Source of the DNA: Enhydrobacter sp.
GTDB taxonomy: Bacteria; Pseudomonadota; Alphaproteobacteria; Reyranellales; Reyranellaceae
Length of the DNA stretch: 64,000 bases
NCBI RefSeq assembly: GCF_030246845.1
Contig: NZ_CP126889.1
Span: 4,397,001-4,461,000 of the forward strand
Direction of reading: 5' to 3'
How positions within the stretch are numbered: the first letter of the stretch is position 1; each line of letters starts with the position of its first letter. A model generated the notes under the pieces. The model saw nothing but the letters and a program-made list of their open reading frames with translations, did not search any database and was not told the origin of the DNA. The translations under genes and the position numbers were made by a program. Positions 37,136-44,845 of the stretch are shown one piece after another.

Positions 37136-38728
37136 ATGACGAAGTCATCTGCCGCAGCCCGCGACCTTCCCTCGATGTACGCGCACGCAAGCAGGCTGGA
37201 TGCCGGCTCGGTCGCGTTGCGGGGCGGGCTTTCCCCCGATCTGCTGCTTGCCGGCCTGCTGCTGGCATTGGCGGCGCTCATGCTGCTGCCGGGCGCGCTC
37301 GCCCTGCCGATGGAGCTGTGGGACGAAAGCCGCACCGCCAACAACGCCATGGAGATGGCGAAGCAGGGCGGATGGCTGGTCACGACCTTCGGCTACGTGC
37401 CGGATCACTGGAACACCAAGCCGCCCCTGATGATCTGGGCGATGGCGGCGCTGCTGCGCACCGGCATGGACTCGATGCTGGCGATAAGGCTGCCGGCGAT
37501 CGTGGCCGCGATGGCGAGCGCGCTGCTCGTCTACGTCGCCTGCCGCGCCCTGCTCAGGGACCGGCTGGCCGGGCTCGTCGGCGGGCTGCTGGTCGTGTGC
37601 TCCGTGCTGTTTATGGGCGATCATGTCGGCCGCACCGGCGACTACGACGCTTTGTTGTGTCTTCTGAACCTGGGCTTCGTGCTCTGCGCCGGTCTCTATA
37701 TCGACGGGAAGACGGCAAGACCGGGTATCTGGGTCGCCGCTGCGGCGGCCCTGCTGGTTCTGGCCGTCCTGACCAAAGGTGTCGCCGGCGGCCTCGCCGT
37801 GCCGGGGCTGATGGTCTACGCGGTCGTGCGCCGGCGCCTGCTGGCCGTGCTGGCCGACTGGCGTCTCTGGCTGTCGGCGGCCGCCGCCGCCGTCGGTCTC
37901 GCGGGTTGGCTGGCGCTGCGCGAGCGGCTCGACCCGGGCTATCTTGCCGCTGTCTGGAACAACGACGTTGCGGGCCGCATGTTGACCACGCTGGACGCGC
38001 ACGAGGAGCGCCGCACTTACTATGTGCGGCTTCTTCTGCGGCAGTTCGAGCCGGCGATGCTGCTGTCGCCGACGCTCCTGGCGATGCCCTGGGACCCCGA
38101 TCCGAGACGACGGCGGCTATGCCTCCTGATGGGCCTCGCCGCCCTGTCGTGGCTGGTGGCCCTGAGCGTCGCCCGCACCAAGCTCTACTGGTACGCTGCC
38201 CCCATCGTTCCCTTGCTCGCGGTCGCCATCGGGATCTCGACCTCGACCTGGCTCCGCGGCGAGCGCTCGTGGCCGCCATCCGTCGTCCTGCGGCGCGTCG
38301 CGGTCGGCCTGCCGATCCTGGCCGCGCTGGCGGCCTCCTTCTGGTACCTGAACCTGCGTCCGCCGTCGGCGGACAGCCAGTATGCGCCCAACCAGGTCTG
38401 GTACGGACCGTTCATGGCGCAGGTGCGTGCGCACCACGGTCTCGACGGGGTCGTCATCCTCGACAGCGGCGTGCCCAACAATGGCGGGTTCAGTCGCTAC
38501 AATCCGATCGCCCGCTTCCTGATCGAGGACGCCGAACGCCGCGGTGAATATATGCGCCTGCAGACCACGACGGAGAACCTGCCGACGGATGTGTCGGTCC
38601 TGAGCTGCGATCCGCAAATGCGCCAGTGGCTGGCCCGGCACCGATCCTTCACGCCCGTCCATGCCGACGGTCGTTGCGTGTTCGGACGCCTGACCCAGGC
38701 GCAGCGGCTCGAAACGGAGAAGCCATGA
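37136..38728 (+). CDS. ArnT/PMT-like glycosyltransferase (GT39/GT83), polytopic membrane protein
   Basis: 530 residues with about ten membrane segments. The first periplasmic loop has the metal/catalytic WDESRTANNAMEM (62-74) and DHWNTKPPLMIW (90-101), as in ArnT and protein-mannosyltransferases, which transfer a sugar from a polyprenyl-phosphate donor to lipid or protein outside the inner membrane. Shine-Dalgarno AGAGGAG precedes ATG 37136. First of four tightly packed genes. Confidence 0.87.
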   Translation: MTKSSAAARDLPSMYAHASRLDAGSVALRGGLSPDLLLAGLLLALAALMLLPGALALPMELWDESRTANNAMEMAKQGGWLVTTFGYVPDHWNTKPPLMIWAMAALLRTGMDSMLAIRLPAIVAAMASALLVYVACRALLRDRLAGLVGGLLVVCSVLFMGDHVGRTGDYDALLCLLNLGFVLCAGLYIDGKTARPGIWVAAAAALLVLAVLTKGVAGGLAVPGLMVYAVVRRRLLAVLADWRLWLSAAAAAVGLAGWLALRERLDPGYLAAVWNNDVAGRMLTTLDAHEERRTYYVRLLLRQFEPAMLLSPTLLAMPWDPDPRRRRLCLLMGLAALSWLVALSVARTKLYWYAAPIVPLLAVAIGISTSTWLRGERSWPPSVVLRRVAVGLPILAALAASFWYLNLRPPSADSQYAPNQVWYGPFMAQVRAHHGLDGVVILDSGVPNNGGFSRYNPIARFLIEDAERRGEYMRLQTTTENLPTDVSVLSCDPQMRQWLARHRSFTPVHADGRCVFGRLTQAQRLETEKP

Positions 38729-39684
38729 GCGGCACGTCGATCGTCGAGACCGGCCGGCCTTCCCTGTCCGTGGTGGCGCCGTGCTTCAACGAGGAAAGCG
38801 TCCTGCCGGAGTTCCTGAAGCGGGTCGGCCTGGTCCTGGACGGGCTGGGCGGTTCCAGCGAGATCGTGCTGGTCGACGACGGCTCGCGCGACGACACCTG
38901 GCCCATCCTGGCCGCCGCGGCGGCCGAGGACAAACGGATCGTCGCGGTGCGGTTGATGCGCAATCACGGCCATCAGCTCGCCCTGACGGCGGGTCTCTCG
39001 ATCTGCCGCGGCGAGCGCATCCTGATCATCGACGCCGACCTGCAGGATCCGCCCGAGCTCCTGCCCGAGATGATGGCGCTGATGGACCGGGGCGCGGACG
39101 TCGTCTACGGCCAGCGCCGCCAGCGCGAGGGCGAGACGCTTTTCAAACGCGCCAGCGCCGCCACCTTCTATCGTCTGATCGGCCGCATGACCGACGTCGA
39201 CATCCCGCGCGACGCCGGCGATTTCCGGCTCGTCACACGGCGCGTGCTCGATATCCTGCTGGCGATGCCCGAACGGCACCGCTTCATCCGCGGCATGGTG
39301 GCCTGGATCGGCGGCCGCCAGGTGCCGCTCGTCTACGACCGCAAGCCGCGGCTGGCCGGCGACAGCAAGTATCCGCTGGGCAGGATGGTGCGCTTCGCCG
39401 TCGACGCCATCACGGCGTTCTCGGTCGTGCCGCTGATGGCGTCGATGACCATCGGCTGGATCATGGCGGCGGTCGGCTTCGCCTTCTTCGTCTATTCGAT
39501 CGTCGGCTGGCTGCTGGGCGCGACGCTGCCCGGCTGGACGTCGCTGATGGCGGCGCTGGGGCTGCTGGGCGGCATGCAGTTCCTGATGCTGGGCATCATC
39601 GGCGCCTATCTCGGCCGGCTGTACGACCAGAGCAAGGGGCGTCCGCTGTTCATGATCCGCGACATCGTGGGCGGCGGGCCGTGA
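38725..39684 (+). CDS. GT2 family polyprenyl-phosphate glycosyltransferase (ArnC/GtrB/DPM-like)
   Basis: 319 residues. Cytoplasmic GT-A domain with APCFNEE (18-24), VDDGSRDDT (50-58) and DAD at 103-105 (IIDADLQDPP) binding the nucleotide-sugar metal. Two C-terminal membrane helices (about 235-300) are typical of GtrB/DPM1. It makes the lipid-linked sugar used by ArnT-like enzymes, fitting the preceding gene. ATG overlaps the previous stop by 4 bases (ATGA). Confidence 0.9.
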   Translation: MSGTSIVETGRPSLSVVAPCFNEESVLPEFLKRVGLVLDGLGGSSEIVLVDDGSRDDTWPILAAAAAEDKRIVAVRLMRNHGHQLALTAGLSICRGERILIIDADLQDPPELLPEMMALMDRGADVVYGQRRQREGETLFKRASAATFYRLIGRMTDVDIPRDAGDFRLVTRRVLDILLAMPERHRFIRGMVAWIGGRQVPLVYDRKPRLAGDSKYPLGRMVRFAVDAITAFSVVPLMASMTIGWIMAAVGFAFFVYSIVGWLLGATLPGWTSLMAALGLLGGMQFLMLGIIGAYLGRLYDQSKGRPLFMIRDIVGGGP

Positions 39685-40394
39685 GCGGCGCGGAGTTCGA
39701 CCGCCACGCCGAAGCGTACGACGGCGGCCTCGACAATCCCGTCAAGCGCATGATGGGCGACTCGGCCGACCAGTTCATCGGCGTGAAGGCGCGCTGGCTT
39801 TTGCGCCGCGAGGCGGCGCTGAGGGACGGCACGCTGAGCCTGCTCGACTACGGCTGCGGCGCCGGCGACCTGATGCGGGTGCTGGCCGATCTCGGCGCCC
39901 GCGCGCGCTTCACCGGCTGCGACGTGTCGGAAGGCATGCTGGCCGAGGTGGCCAAGCGCTGGCCGTCGCGGCACGGGGCCGCGCCGGCGCTGGCCGCGCA
40001 GCAGGGCGCGCGCACGCCGTTCGCGGACGGCCAGTTCGACATCGCTACCATCAGCGCCGTGCTGCATCACGTACCGGTGGCCGAGCGGCCGGCGGTCTAC
40101 AGCGAGCTCGCCCGGGTGCTGAAGCCCGGCGGACGGCTCTATGTCTTCGAGCACAATCCGCGCAATCCGCTCGTGCGCTATGTGATCGCCCGGACGCCGA
40201 TCGACGAGAACGCCATCCTTCTCGACGCGCGCGAAGTGCGGTCGGGGCTCCGGCAAAGCGCATCCTACGTTCTCGACACCGACTATCTGATGTTCATGCC
40301 GCCGGGCATCGCCTTCCTGCGCGGCGTCGATCGCGCGCTGGCGTGGCTGCCGCTCGGGGCGCAATACGTGGTCGCCGGCCGCAAGAGCGGGTGA
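39681..40394 (+). CDS. SAM-dependent methyltransferase
   Basis: 237 residues from GTG 39681, which overlaps the upstream TGA by 4 bases (GTGA). SAM motif I LLDYGCGAGDL at 54-64; later LARVLKPGGRLYVFEHNP. It may methylate the sugar or lipid made by the surrounding glycosyltransferase operon (inference from context). Confidence 0.82.
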   Translation: MSGAEFDRHAEAYDGGLDNPVKRMMGDSADQFIGVKARWLLRREAALRDGTLSLLDYGCGAGDLMRVLADLGARARFTGCDVSEGMLAEVAKRWPSRHGAAPALAAQQGARTPFADGQFDIATISAVLHHVPVAERPAVYSELARVLKPGGRLYVFEHNPRNPLVRYVIARTPIDENAILLDAREVRSGLRQSASYVLDTDYLMFMPPGIAFLRGVDRALAWLPLGAQYVVAGRKSG

Positions 40395-42073
40395 TGCGCG
40401 CGCCGTCCCTCGGCTGGCAGCTTGCGCTCGCCTTCCTGCTCACGCTCGCCTTCCTGGTCGGCCTGATCGGCTGGCTGCAGAACGTCCACATCCTGACCGC
40501 CAACGGCATGTACAAGAGCATCGAGGCGGAGCCCTGGATCCACGATTTCGCCCAGGCGCGGCTCGACTATGCCAACTATCTCTACTTCCCGCTCTATGGC
40601 GCGCTCTGCAAGCTGCTCGATGCGCTCGGCATCCTGCGCGGCGTGGCGTGGAAGCAGTTCGCCTATCTCAATGCCTTCTGGGCGAGCCTCTGCATCGTCT
40701 TCGTCTACGCCTTCTTCCACCGCCTGACCGGCAGCATCTTCGCCACGGTGCTGGCGACGCTGTTCCATCTCGGCACCGGCTTCTTCCTGCTGCTGTCGGT
40801 GATCAGCGAGGACATCATGCCGGCCTACACGGTGCTGATGGGCTCGATGCTGCTGGCCGGCCTGTGGTTCGACCGCCCGACCCATGCGCGCGTGGCGGCG
40901 GTGGCCATCGTCTTCACGTTCGCCTGGCTGATCGAATGGCGGCTGATCTTCCCGACGCTGTCCGGCCTGCTGCTGGCGCTCGTGATCGCGGACGTTCCGA
41001 TCCGTCGCCGGCTGGCGCTGATCGCCACGCTGCTGGTGTCGATCGTGGCCGTCACCGGCATCGTCCAGCAGATCTGGGAGGGCCACAACGGCGCCATGGG
41101 TCTGTTCGACATCCTGTGGACCGGCAAGGGCGTGGGCACCGGCTGGGGCGGCCTCGTCTGGGCCAAGGTCTGGATGATGCTGTCGGGTGTCGGCAACTAC
41201 TTCCTGATCACCGGCAGCTATTTCGACCCGGAATCGGCGATACGCGGCGCGCTGGCGCTTTCGCTGTCGACGTTGCTTCAGTTCGCGATCTTCGTCGTCG
41301 GCATCGTGATCCTGTGGCCGCAGCGCAAGGACCGGCGGTTGCGGGCGATCGCCGCGGTCTTCCTGGGCACGCTCGCGGCCGGGCAGGTGATGAACTTCTA
41401 TTCCCAGCCGCAAGACCCGCAGATGCAGGTCAACGTCATGCCCTGGCTGACGGTGATGTGGGCGCTGATCGTCGCCGTCGTGGCGGCGAAGCGCGCGCGG
41501 GGGCAGGGGCAGGGGCGGCCATGGGCGATGGGCGTGCTGGCGATCCTCTCGCTCGCGCCGCTGGTCTGGAACGTCGCGTCCCTGTCGCGATGGCGCGGCA
41601 CCGATGCGGCCTCGGTCGCCGCGCTGGCCGATCTCGAGCGGGCCTTTCCGCCCGACCGCACGGTGTTCCTCTACTGGGGCTTCGAGCCCATCGCCACCTG
41701 GCAGTACGCCTTGTGGAGCCACACCTGGGACTGGGACTTCGTGGCGCCGCCCGATCCCGCACCCTCCGACCGGCCGCGTTTCAAGTGGATCGCCGTCAAC
41801 GCCGGCGCCATCCGGCACGTGCAGTGGACAGGAGCGGAGCACGCGGCGGCGCTCAAGCAGCAGATCGATCTCGCCCTCGAGCTGGGATACCGCGTCGCCG
41901 TCTCGAACTTCTGGGACTGGAGCGAGCCGCAATTGGCGCAGCATCTCGGCGGCTTGGCCGCTGCAAACCGGGCGCATGCCATCTACACGATGCTGCACGA
42001 TACCTACGATGTCCGGCCGGTCTACAAGAACGCGTTGATCGGCCAGTACTACGAGCTGCGCCGGCGCAGCTAG
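40394..42073 (+). CDS. Polytopic membrane protein of a surface-glycan operon
   Basis: 559 residues with about ten hydrophobic segments and a soluble C-terminal tail. Its start overlaps the methyltransferase stop by one base (TGATG). The N-terminal loop (EPWIHDFAQARLDYANYLYFPLYGALC) resembles GT-C membrane glycosyltransferases, but the family is not certain. The original stop TAG (42071-42073) was hit by IS copy 2, and the element restores it exactly, so the protein is intact. Confidence 0.7.
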   Translation: MRAPSLGWQLALAFLLTLAFLVGLIGWLQNVHILTANGMYKSIEAEPWIHDFAQARLDYANYLYFPLYGALCKLLDALGILRGVAWKQFAYLNAFWASLCIVFVYAFFHRLTGSIFATVLATLFHLGTGFFLLLSVISEDIMPAYTVLMGSMLLAGLWFDRPTHARVAAVAIVFTFAWLIEWRLIFPTLSGLLLALVIADVPIRRRLALIATLLVSIVAVTGIVQQIWEGHNGAMGLFDILWTGKGVGTGWGGLVWAKVWMMLSGVGNYFLITGSYFDPESAIRGALALSLSTLLQFAIFVVGIVILWPQRKDRRLRAIAAVFLGTLAAGQVMNFYSQPQDPQMQVNVMPWLTVMWALIVAVVAAKRARGQGQGRPWAMGVLAILSLAPLVWNVASLSRWRGTDAASVAALADLERAFPPDRTVFLYWGFEPIATWQYALWSHTWDWDFVAPPDPAPSDRPRFKWIAVNAGAIRHVQWTGAEHAAALKQQIDLALELGYRVAVSNFWDWSEPQLAQHLGGLAAANRAHAIYTMLHDTYDVRPVYKNALIGQYYELRRRS

Positions 42074-43164
42074 TGGATGGAATCTAACACTTGGTGCCCT
42101 CGTTTGACGGCGGCGATGATTTTGTTGGGGTCCTTTGTCCAGATGAAGGGCCTTGGGTCTGCATTGTGGAGGCGAAGGAAGCAGTGGATGGCGTCTTTGA
42201 GTTCGCGAAGAGATCGGAAGACGCCGCGCTTGAGGCGTTTGTTCGCGAGCTTTGCAAAGAAGCCCTCGACGGCATTGAGCCAGGACGCCGACGTTGGGGT
42301 GAAGTGGAAGGCGAACCGCGGATGCTTGTCGAGCCATTGCATCACTTTGGGATGGCTGTGGGTGGCATAGTTATCGATGATGACGTGGATCGTCTTTCTC
42401 CTGGGTGTCCTTGCATCGATGGCGTTGAGGAAGCGGATGAACTCTTGATGACGATGGCGCTTCATGCACTGGCCGATAACCTTGCCCTCCAGGACGTCGA
42501 GGGCGGCGAACAGAGTGGTGACGCCATGGCGCTTGTAGTCGTGGGTCATGGTGCCGGCGCGCCCCTTCTTCATCGGCAGTCCCGGCTGGGTGCGGTCCAG
42601 CGCCTGGATTTGGCTCTTTTCATCGACCGAGAGCACGATGGCGTGGTCGGGCGGATTGACGTACAGCCCGACGATGTCCCTGAGCTTGGCGGCAAACTGC
42701 GGATCATTGGACAGCTTGAATTGGCGGACCAGATGCGGCCTCAGGCCATGGGCGCGCCAGATCCGTTGCACCGAGCTGACGCTGATCCCGGCCGCCTCGG
42801 CCATCGCCGGGCCGGTCCAATGGCTCGCCCCCGACGGCGGCCCTGCCAGCGTCATGGCGACAACGTGCTCGGCCACCTCGGGATGGAGCGGCGGGATGCG
42901 CGACGGGCGTGTCTTGTCGCGCCACAGCCCCGCTGCACCTTCCGCCCCGAACCGTTCCTGCCAGCGCCAGATCACCGTCTTGGCCTTGCCGGTGGCACGC
43001 ATGATCTCGGCAGTGCCATGCCCGTCGGCGGTCAAAAGAACGATCCTTGCCCGCCAGACGTGCTTTTGCGGGCTGTTGCGGTTGGCCACCACCGCCTCCA
43101 GCTCGCCACGGTCCGTGGCATTCAACTGAAAGTTCGTTCGCTCGTGCATTCCTCTGACTCGCAT
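42070..43164 (-). CDS. IS630-family transposase (copy 2)
   Basis: 364 residues, identical to the protein at 33853-34947, with the DDE triad Asp181, Asp264, Glu300. As in copy 1, its TAG stop is completed by the target TA and the adjoining host base. This copy is therefore also intact and potentially active. Confidence 0.95.
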   Translation of the reverse strand: MRVRGMHERTNFQLNATDRGELEAVVANRNSPQKHVWRARIVLLTADGHGTAEIMRATGKAKTVIWRWQERFGAEGAAGLWRDKTRPSRIPPLHPEVAEHVVAMTLAGPPSGASHWTGPAMAEAAGISVSSVQRIWRAHGLRPHLVRQFKLSNDPQFAAKLRDIVGLYVNPPDHAIVLSVDEKSQIQALDRTQPGLPMKKGRAGTMTHDYKRHGVTTLFAALDVLEGKVIGQCMKRHRHQEFIRFLNAIDARTPRRKTIHVIIDNYATHSHPKVMQWLDKHPRFAFHFTPTSASWLNAVEGFFAKLANKRLKRGVFRSLRELKDAIHCFLRLHNADPRPFIWTKDPNKIIAAVKRGHQVLDSIH

Positions 43165-43220
43165 ACGCGAGCCCGATCGGGAATCCCCTCGCGAATCGAA
43201 ATGTTAGATTTGGTCCACTA
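42071..43220 (-). mobile_element. IS630-family insertion sequence, copy 2
   Basis: 1146 bp (42073-43218) with TA duplication at 42071-42072 and 43219-43220. The pre-insertion sequence reads cgcagCTAGaacg. It held the TAG stop of the membrane-protein gene on the plus strand and, in the same palindrome, the TAG stop of the 59-residue gene on the minus strand. Both stops are regenerated. It is in the same orientation as copy 1, 8217 bp away. Confidence 0.93.
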
Positions 43221-43397
43221 GAACGGGAAGGTCGCGGAATGCGGCGGGAGACGGGCATCGGCGATATGCGCCGCGTCCGTCGCTTTCGCGTCCGCGGCCT
43301 CCTTCGCCGCCCGCGGATCGTAAGATCCCCTATCGCTCCCTGCGGGATCGATCTTCTTCTTGCCGAAGAGCCCGATGATCCGGCGCCACAACGTCAT
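43218..43397 (-). CDS. Small protein, function unknown
   Basis: 59 residues from ATG 43397, which has Shine-Dalgarno GGAGGAG. A basic, amphipathic N-terminus (MTLWRRIIGLFGKKK) is followed by an Ala/Asp-rich tail ending PPHSATFPF. The longer in-frame extension was rejected for lack of a ribosome-binding site. Its stop codon is now partly supplied by IS copy 2. No family recognised. Confidence 0.6.
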   Translation of the reverse strand: MTLWRRIIGLFGKKKIDPAGSDRGSYDPRAAKEAADAKATDAAHIADARLPPHSATFPF

Positions 43398-43506
43398 GTC
43401 GCTCCTCCAAAAAAGAAGCGTCAATAAAAAAGGGTCAGCTGCAAAGGGTTGGGCCGCAAGAGGCAGATGGTCATGCCCGTCCGGCGGGAGCGGCAAACGG
43501 TACACA

Positions 43507-43535
43507 TTGACGATTTTCCGGCCCGCGACTATAGG
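43507..43535 (+). promoter_or_regulatory. Sigma70-type promoter of serC-serA
   Basis: TTGACG (43507-43512), 17-base spacer, TATAGG (43530-43535), 57 bases before the serC start. The spacing is ideal and both hexamers match the consensus well for an alphaproteobacterium. The recA promoter has very similar surroundings (acattgacg...ttttccggc). Confidence 0.75.
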
Positions 43536-43591
43536 GGCGGCGGGCCACGCTCCCCCACCGGAGCGCAGCTCTTCTGCAAGGGAGAGGTCAT

Positions 43592-44758
43592 ATGAAGCCG
43601 AACACACGTCCGGCGCGCCCCGATTTCTCGTCGGGGCCCTGCGCCAAACGTCCGGGATGGACTCCGGAAGCCCTCAAAGACGCCGCCGTCGGGCGGTCCC
43701 ATCGCTCCAAGCTCGGCAAGAAGAAGATTGTCGAGGCGATCGATCGCACGCGTGCGCTGCTGGGCATCCCCGCCGACTACAAGGTCGGCATCGTGCCGGC
43801 GTCGGACACCGGCGCGGTCGAGATGGCGCTGTGGTCGCTCCTGGGCGCCCGGCCGGTCGACATGCTGGCCTGGGAAAGCTTCGGTGAAGGCTGGGTGACC
43901 GATGTCACCAAGCAGCTCAAGCTCAAGGATGCGCGCGTGCTCAAGGCCGGATACGGCCAGATCGTCGACCTCGAGACGGTCGACTGGACGCACGACGTTG
44001 TCTTCACCTGGAACGGCACCACCTCGGGCGTGAAGGTGCCGAGCGGCGACTGGATCGCCGACGACCGCGAGGGGCTCGCGATCTGTGACGCCACCTCGGC
44101 CGTCTTCGCGATGGACCTGCCGTGGCCCAAGCTCGATGTCGTCACCTGGTCCTGGCAGAAGGTGATGGGCGGGGAGGGAGCGCACGGCATGCTCGTTCTC
44201 TCGCCGCGCGCCGTGAAGCGGCTCGAGACCTATTCGCCGGCCTGGCCGCTGCCCAAGATCTTCCGCCTGACCTCGGGCGGCAAGTTCTCCGAGGCGATCT
44301 TCAAGGGCGACACCATCAACACGCCGTCGCTGCTCTGCATCGAGGACGCGATCGACGGCTTGCGCTGGGGTGAGAGCGTCGGCGGACTCGAGGGCCTGAT
44401 GGCGCGATCCAACGCCAACCTGGCGGTGCTCGAGAAGTTCGTCGCCAGCCGCAACTGGCTGGGCTTCCTTGCCGCCGACAAGGCAATCCGCTCCAACACC
44501 TCGGTCTGCCTCAGCATCACCGCCTCGTGGTTCACGGCGCTGCCGGCCGACCGGCGGGCCGCGGCGGCCAAGAAGATGGCCGAGCTGCTCGAGACCGAGA
44601 AGGCCGCCTACGACGTCGGCTCCTACCGCGACGCACCGCCGGGCCTGCGCATCTGGTGCGGCGCCACGGTCGAGACGAGCGATCTCGAGGCGCTGCTGCC
44701 CTGGCTCGACTGGGTCTATGCCGAGATCGAGCGCGAGTTCGGCAAGGCCGCCGCTTAA
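43592..44758 (+). CDS. serC: Phosphoserine aminotransferase
   Basis: 388 residues. It converts 3-phosphohydroxypyruvate to phosphoserine in serine synthesis; PLP fold type I. The alphaproteobacterial-type opening DFSSGPCAKRPGW (11-23) binds substrate; the PLP-binding aspartate is in CDATSAVF and the Schiff-base lysine is K190 (TWSWQKVMGGEGAHG). Shine-Dalgarno AAGGGAGAGG. Operon with serA, 87 bp downstream, interrupted by a large hairpin. Confidence 0.95.
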   Translation: MKPNTRPARPDFSSGPCAKRPGWTPEALKDAAVGRSHRSKLGKKKIVEAIDRTRALLGIPADYKVGIVPASDTGAVEMALWSLLGARPVDMLAWESFGEGWVTDVTKQLKLKDARVLKAGYGQIVDLETVDWTHDVVFTWNGTTSGVKVPSGDWIADDREGLAICDATSAVFAMDLPWPKLDVVTWSWQKVMGGEGAHGMLVLSPRAVKRLETYSPAWPLPKIFRLTSGGKFSEAIFKGDTINTPSLLCIEDAIDGLRWGESVGGLEGLMARSNANLAVLEKFVASRNWLGFLAADKAIRSNTSVCLSITASWFTALPADRRAAAAKKMAELLETEKAAYDVGSYRDAPPGLRIWCGATVETSDLEALLPWLDWVYAEIEREFGKAAA

Positions 44759-44767
44759 GAACCCGAG

Positions 44768-44826
44768 GGAGCGCGCCACTCCAGTGGCGCTCGAGACTCA
44801 TGAGCGCCACTGGAGTGGCGCGCTCC
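44768..44826. repeat. Palindromic intergenic repeat, family C (copy 1), perfect 25-bp inverted repeat
   Basis: Two 25-base arms beginning ggagcgcgccactcc are perfectly complementary around a 9-base loop (gagactcat). Each arm itself contains the smaller palindrome gcgccactccagtggcgc, so nested hairpins or a cruciform are possible. It sits in the serC-serA gap, upstream of the serA ribosome-binding site. It could lower read-through from serC or stabilise its mRNA. Confidence 0.85.
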
Positions 44827-44845
44827 GACGAAGGAGACACTCGAA

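Noticed and set aside
40283..42337. A 684-residue minus-strand frame running from the membrane-protein gene into IS copy 2
   Set aside because: It is antisense to a well-supported gene and becomes an out-of-frame reading of the transposase; no domain recognised.
33854..43220. Composite transposon carrying cargo genes
   Set aside because: The enclosed genes include housekeeping hisZ, and each IS has its own TA duplication, so two independent insertions are simpler.
44768..44826. CRISPR-like repeat
   Set aside because: It is a single inverted repeat with no regularly spaced direct repeats or cas genes.
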